Source: JANYJZ01 sp964523395 (GTDB lineage: Bacteria; Bacteroidota; Ignavibacteria; UBA10030; SZUA-254). Taken from it: 64,000 nt of DNA. Below, in pieces: positions 62,627-64,000 of the stretch. A program made the translations under genes and the position numbers. Under the pieces are notes generated by a model. It saw nothing but the letters and a program-made list of their open reading frames with translations, was not told where the DNA came from and searched no databases. Positions within the stretch are counted from its first letter, which is position 1. Each line of letters opens with the position of its first letter. Location: contig CAZFXS010000003.1 in the NCBI GenBank assembly GCA_964523395.1, forward strand, positions 215,788 to 279,787. The letters are read 5' to 3'.

Positions 62627-63967
62627 GTGAACAAAGCCACGATAATTCTGGCGTTAGTGTGTGTTTTTGTAATAGCCCCAATGGCATTTTCCCAGGAGGA
62701 CAGCACAGAGACGGAAGCAACCACGAATACCGGACTTGAAGAGCTCAACGGTAAGGTAGACGGAATGAATGAAACCCTCCTCGAAATGAAAACCGTTGTC
62801 GATGCGCTTAAAAAAATCAAAGTATCCGGTTACCTTCAAGCGCAATACCAAACTGCCGATACCGCAGGCATCAATTCATTTGCCGGCGGTAACTTCCCGA
62901 CAAATGTCCGCTCCCGGTTTCAGGTGCGGAGAGGGCGCCTCAAAGTGAATTATGATAATGACCTGACACAATATGTGCTTCAGATCGATGTAACGCAGAA
63001 CGGCGTCGGCATAAAAGACGCGTATGCGTCGGTGAAGGAACCCTGGCTCAGGGCAGTGTCACTGACAGCAGGCGTATTCGACCGTCCGTTCGGTTTTGAA
63101 ATTTCTTACTCATCCGGAAACCGCGAAACACCTGAGCGTTCGAGAATGTTTCAGACACTCTTTCCCGGTGAGCGTGAGCTCGGTGCGAAAATCGAAGTAA
63201 TGCCTGAACTTGGGCCGCTCAGCTATTTTAATTTGAAAGCCGGGTTGTTTAACGGCGTGCTCTCCACCGGAAATGAAAATGACCGTTATAAGGATTTCAT
63301 CGGTCGTTTAGGCTTTACTGCACCCTTTGATGAACAGAATCTTGCCATCGATGGCGGATTTTCACTCTACTCCGGCAAGGCGACAAGCAATTCCAAGTTT
63401 ATTTATGATATTGACGAAACCTCATCCGTTAAGCGCTTTGGGGTGGATTCTACGGCTACAAATGTCAACGGAAGCTACGGCAGAACATATTATGGCGGGG
63501 ATGTACAAATTTATTATGATATTCCTCCGATTGGCGGACTCTCGCTTCGAGGGGAATTTATTTCGGGTCAGCAGCCAGGAACGTCGAGCAGTAACTCGTT
63601 TTATAATCCGGGATCTACTGTGACCCCGTTGTATGTAAGATCATTCTCGGGGTGGTATATCAACTATATTCAAAATATCGGACTGCAACATCAATTGCTC
63701 GTGAAGTATGATGTGTTCGATCCGAATACCGATATAAGTGAGTCTGAAATCGGCGCTGCAGGGACAAACCATACAGCCGGCGATATAAAATTCAGCACGC
63801 TTGGTTTAGGCTGGATTTACCATTGGGACGCGAATGTAAAGTTTATCGTCTATTATGACATCGTGAAAAATGAAAAGATCAACAGCGCGGCAACCGGTTC
63901 GCTGGCGGCTTTCACAAATGATGTGAAAGATAATGTCATGACTCTGCGGATGCAGTATAAATTTTGA
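62627..63967 (+). CDS. OprP/OprO-family (phosphate-selective) porin
   Basis: A 446-residue outer-membrane beta-barrel. GTG 62627 is chosen because GGAGAA lies 5-6 nt upstream and it directly opens a signal peptide (NKATIILALVCVFVIAPMAF then SQ); an in-frame GTG at 62582 would add 15 polar residues. A coiled coil (about 35-62, GLEELNGKVDGMNETLLEMK) precedes the barrel, as in trimeric OprO/P porins. Barrel strands start with KVSGYLQAQYQ and include RSRFQVRRGRLKVNYDNDL and SVSL/FDRPFGFEISYSSG segments, and the protein ends in aromatic residue F (MQYKF). It transports anions, probably phosphate. Confidence 0.85.
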   Translation: MNKATIILALVCVFVIAPMAFSQEDSTETEATTNTGLEELNGKVDGMNETLLEMKTVVDALKKIKVSGYLQAQYQTADTAGINSFAGGNFPTNVRSRFQVRRGRLKVNYDNDLTQYVLQIDVTQNGVGIKDAYASVKEPWLRAVSLTAGVFDRPFGFEISYSSGNRETPERSRMFQTLFPGERELGAKIEVMPELGPLSYFNLKAGLFNGVLSTGNENDRYKDFIGRLGFTAPFDEQNLAIDGGFSLYSGKATSNSKFIYDIDETSSVKRFGVDSTATNVNGSYGRTYYGGDVQIYYDIPPIGGLSLRGEFISGQQPGTSSSNSFYNPGSTVTPLYVRSFSGWYINYIQNIGLQHQLLVKYDVFDPNTDISESEIGAAGTNHTAGDIKFSTLGLGWIYHWDANVKFIVYYDIVKNEKINSAATGSLAAFTNDVKDNVMTLRMQYKF

Positions 63968-64000
63968 ACTGAAGCAATAATGACAGGGCTGCGGGGGAGC

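Overview
The window reads as a chromosomal segment of an aerobic or facultatively aerobic, Gram-negative heterotroph of the Fibrobacterota-Chlorobiota-Bacteroidota (FCB) group, most likely an Ignavibacteria-like lineage. The clues are two proteins ending in a Por/type IX secretion (T9SS) C-terminal sorting domain with the NYPNPFNPST motif, an 11-subunit complex I operon without nuoEFG, oxygen-dependent late heme enzymes, an OprP/O-type porin and many lipoproteins. The taxonomic call is inference. I saw no tRNA, rRNA, CRISPR array, transposase or prophage.

Layout. 1-13.5 kb (+): a type IV pilus / type II secretion-like machine in two transcription units separated by a terminator (about 6152-6196) and a strong promoter (about 6248-6276). 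Unit 1 encodes a short pilin-like protein, PilC/GspF, PilB/GspE and three more short-leader pilin-like proteins. Unit 2 encodes PilT, a PilM-PilN fusion, a PilO-PilP-like fusion, a compact secretin and a large Ig/carboxypeptidase-regulatory lipoprotein. 13.5-16.4 kb (-): hemL, a c-type cytochrome lipoprotein and hemB. 16.45-16.7 kb: a 137-138 bp miniature inverted-repeat element flanked by a 9-bp direct repeat. 16.7-21.5 kb (-): an MGDG-synthase-like glycosyltransferase, an alpha/beta hydrolase, a hemerythrin-like protein, TerC and citrate synthase. 21.7-24.6 kb (-): an ECF sigma factor with a zinc-finger/VWA (YfbK-like) partner. 24.7-33.6 kb (-): a nearly complete heme operon, ccsA/hemX-hemA-hemC-hemD-hemE-ferritin-hemF-hemH-hemG. 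33.8-36.7 kb (+): an M20 peptidase, a Ycf48-like lipoprotein and a PduO cobalamin adenosyltransferase. 36.7-37.1 kb: a candidate small RNA on the minus strand and the nuo promoter. 37.1-47.7 kb (+): nuoABCDHIJKLMN. 47.8-49.9 kb (+): a two-component system. 50.3-53.6 kb (+): two paralogous T9SS cargo proteins. 53.6-55.2 kb (-): coaX and birA. 55.5-60.2 kb (+): dnaK and clpB. 60.2-62.4 kb (+): an AT-rich islet with a membrane protein and a TPR protein. 62.6-64 kb (+): a phosphate-selective porin preceded by a Pho-box-like direct repeat.

Together the genes describe a respiring cell. Heme made from glutamyl-tRNA (HemA/L/B/C/D/E/F/G/H) feeds cytochromes, the 11-subunit complex I feeds quinone, and citrate synthase feeds the TCA cycle. 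The least standard parts are the pilus/secretion machine (fused assembly proteins, non-canonical pilin N-termini), the candidate sRNA between pduO and nuo, the small mobile element at 16.5 kb, the anti-sigma/VWA fusion and the AT-rich TPR islet behind clpB.
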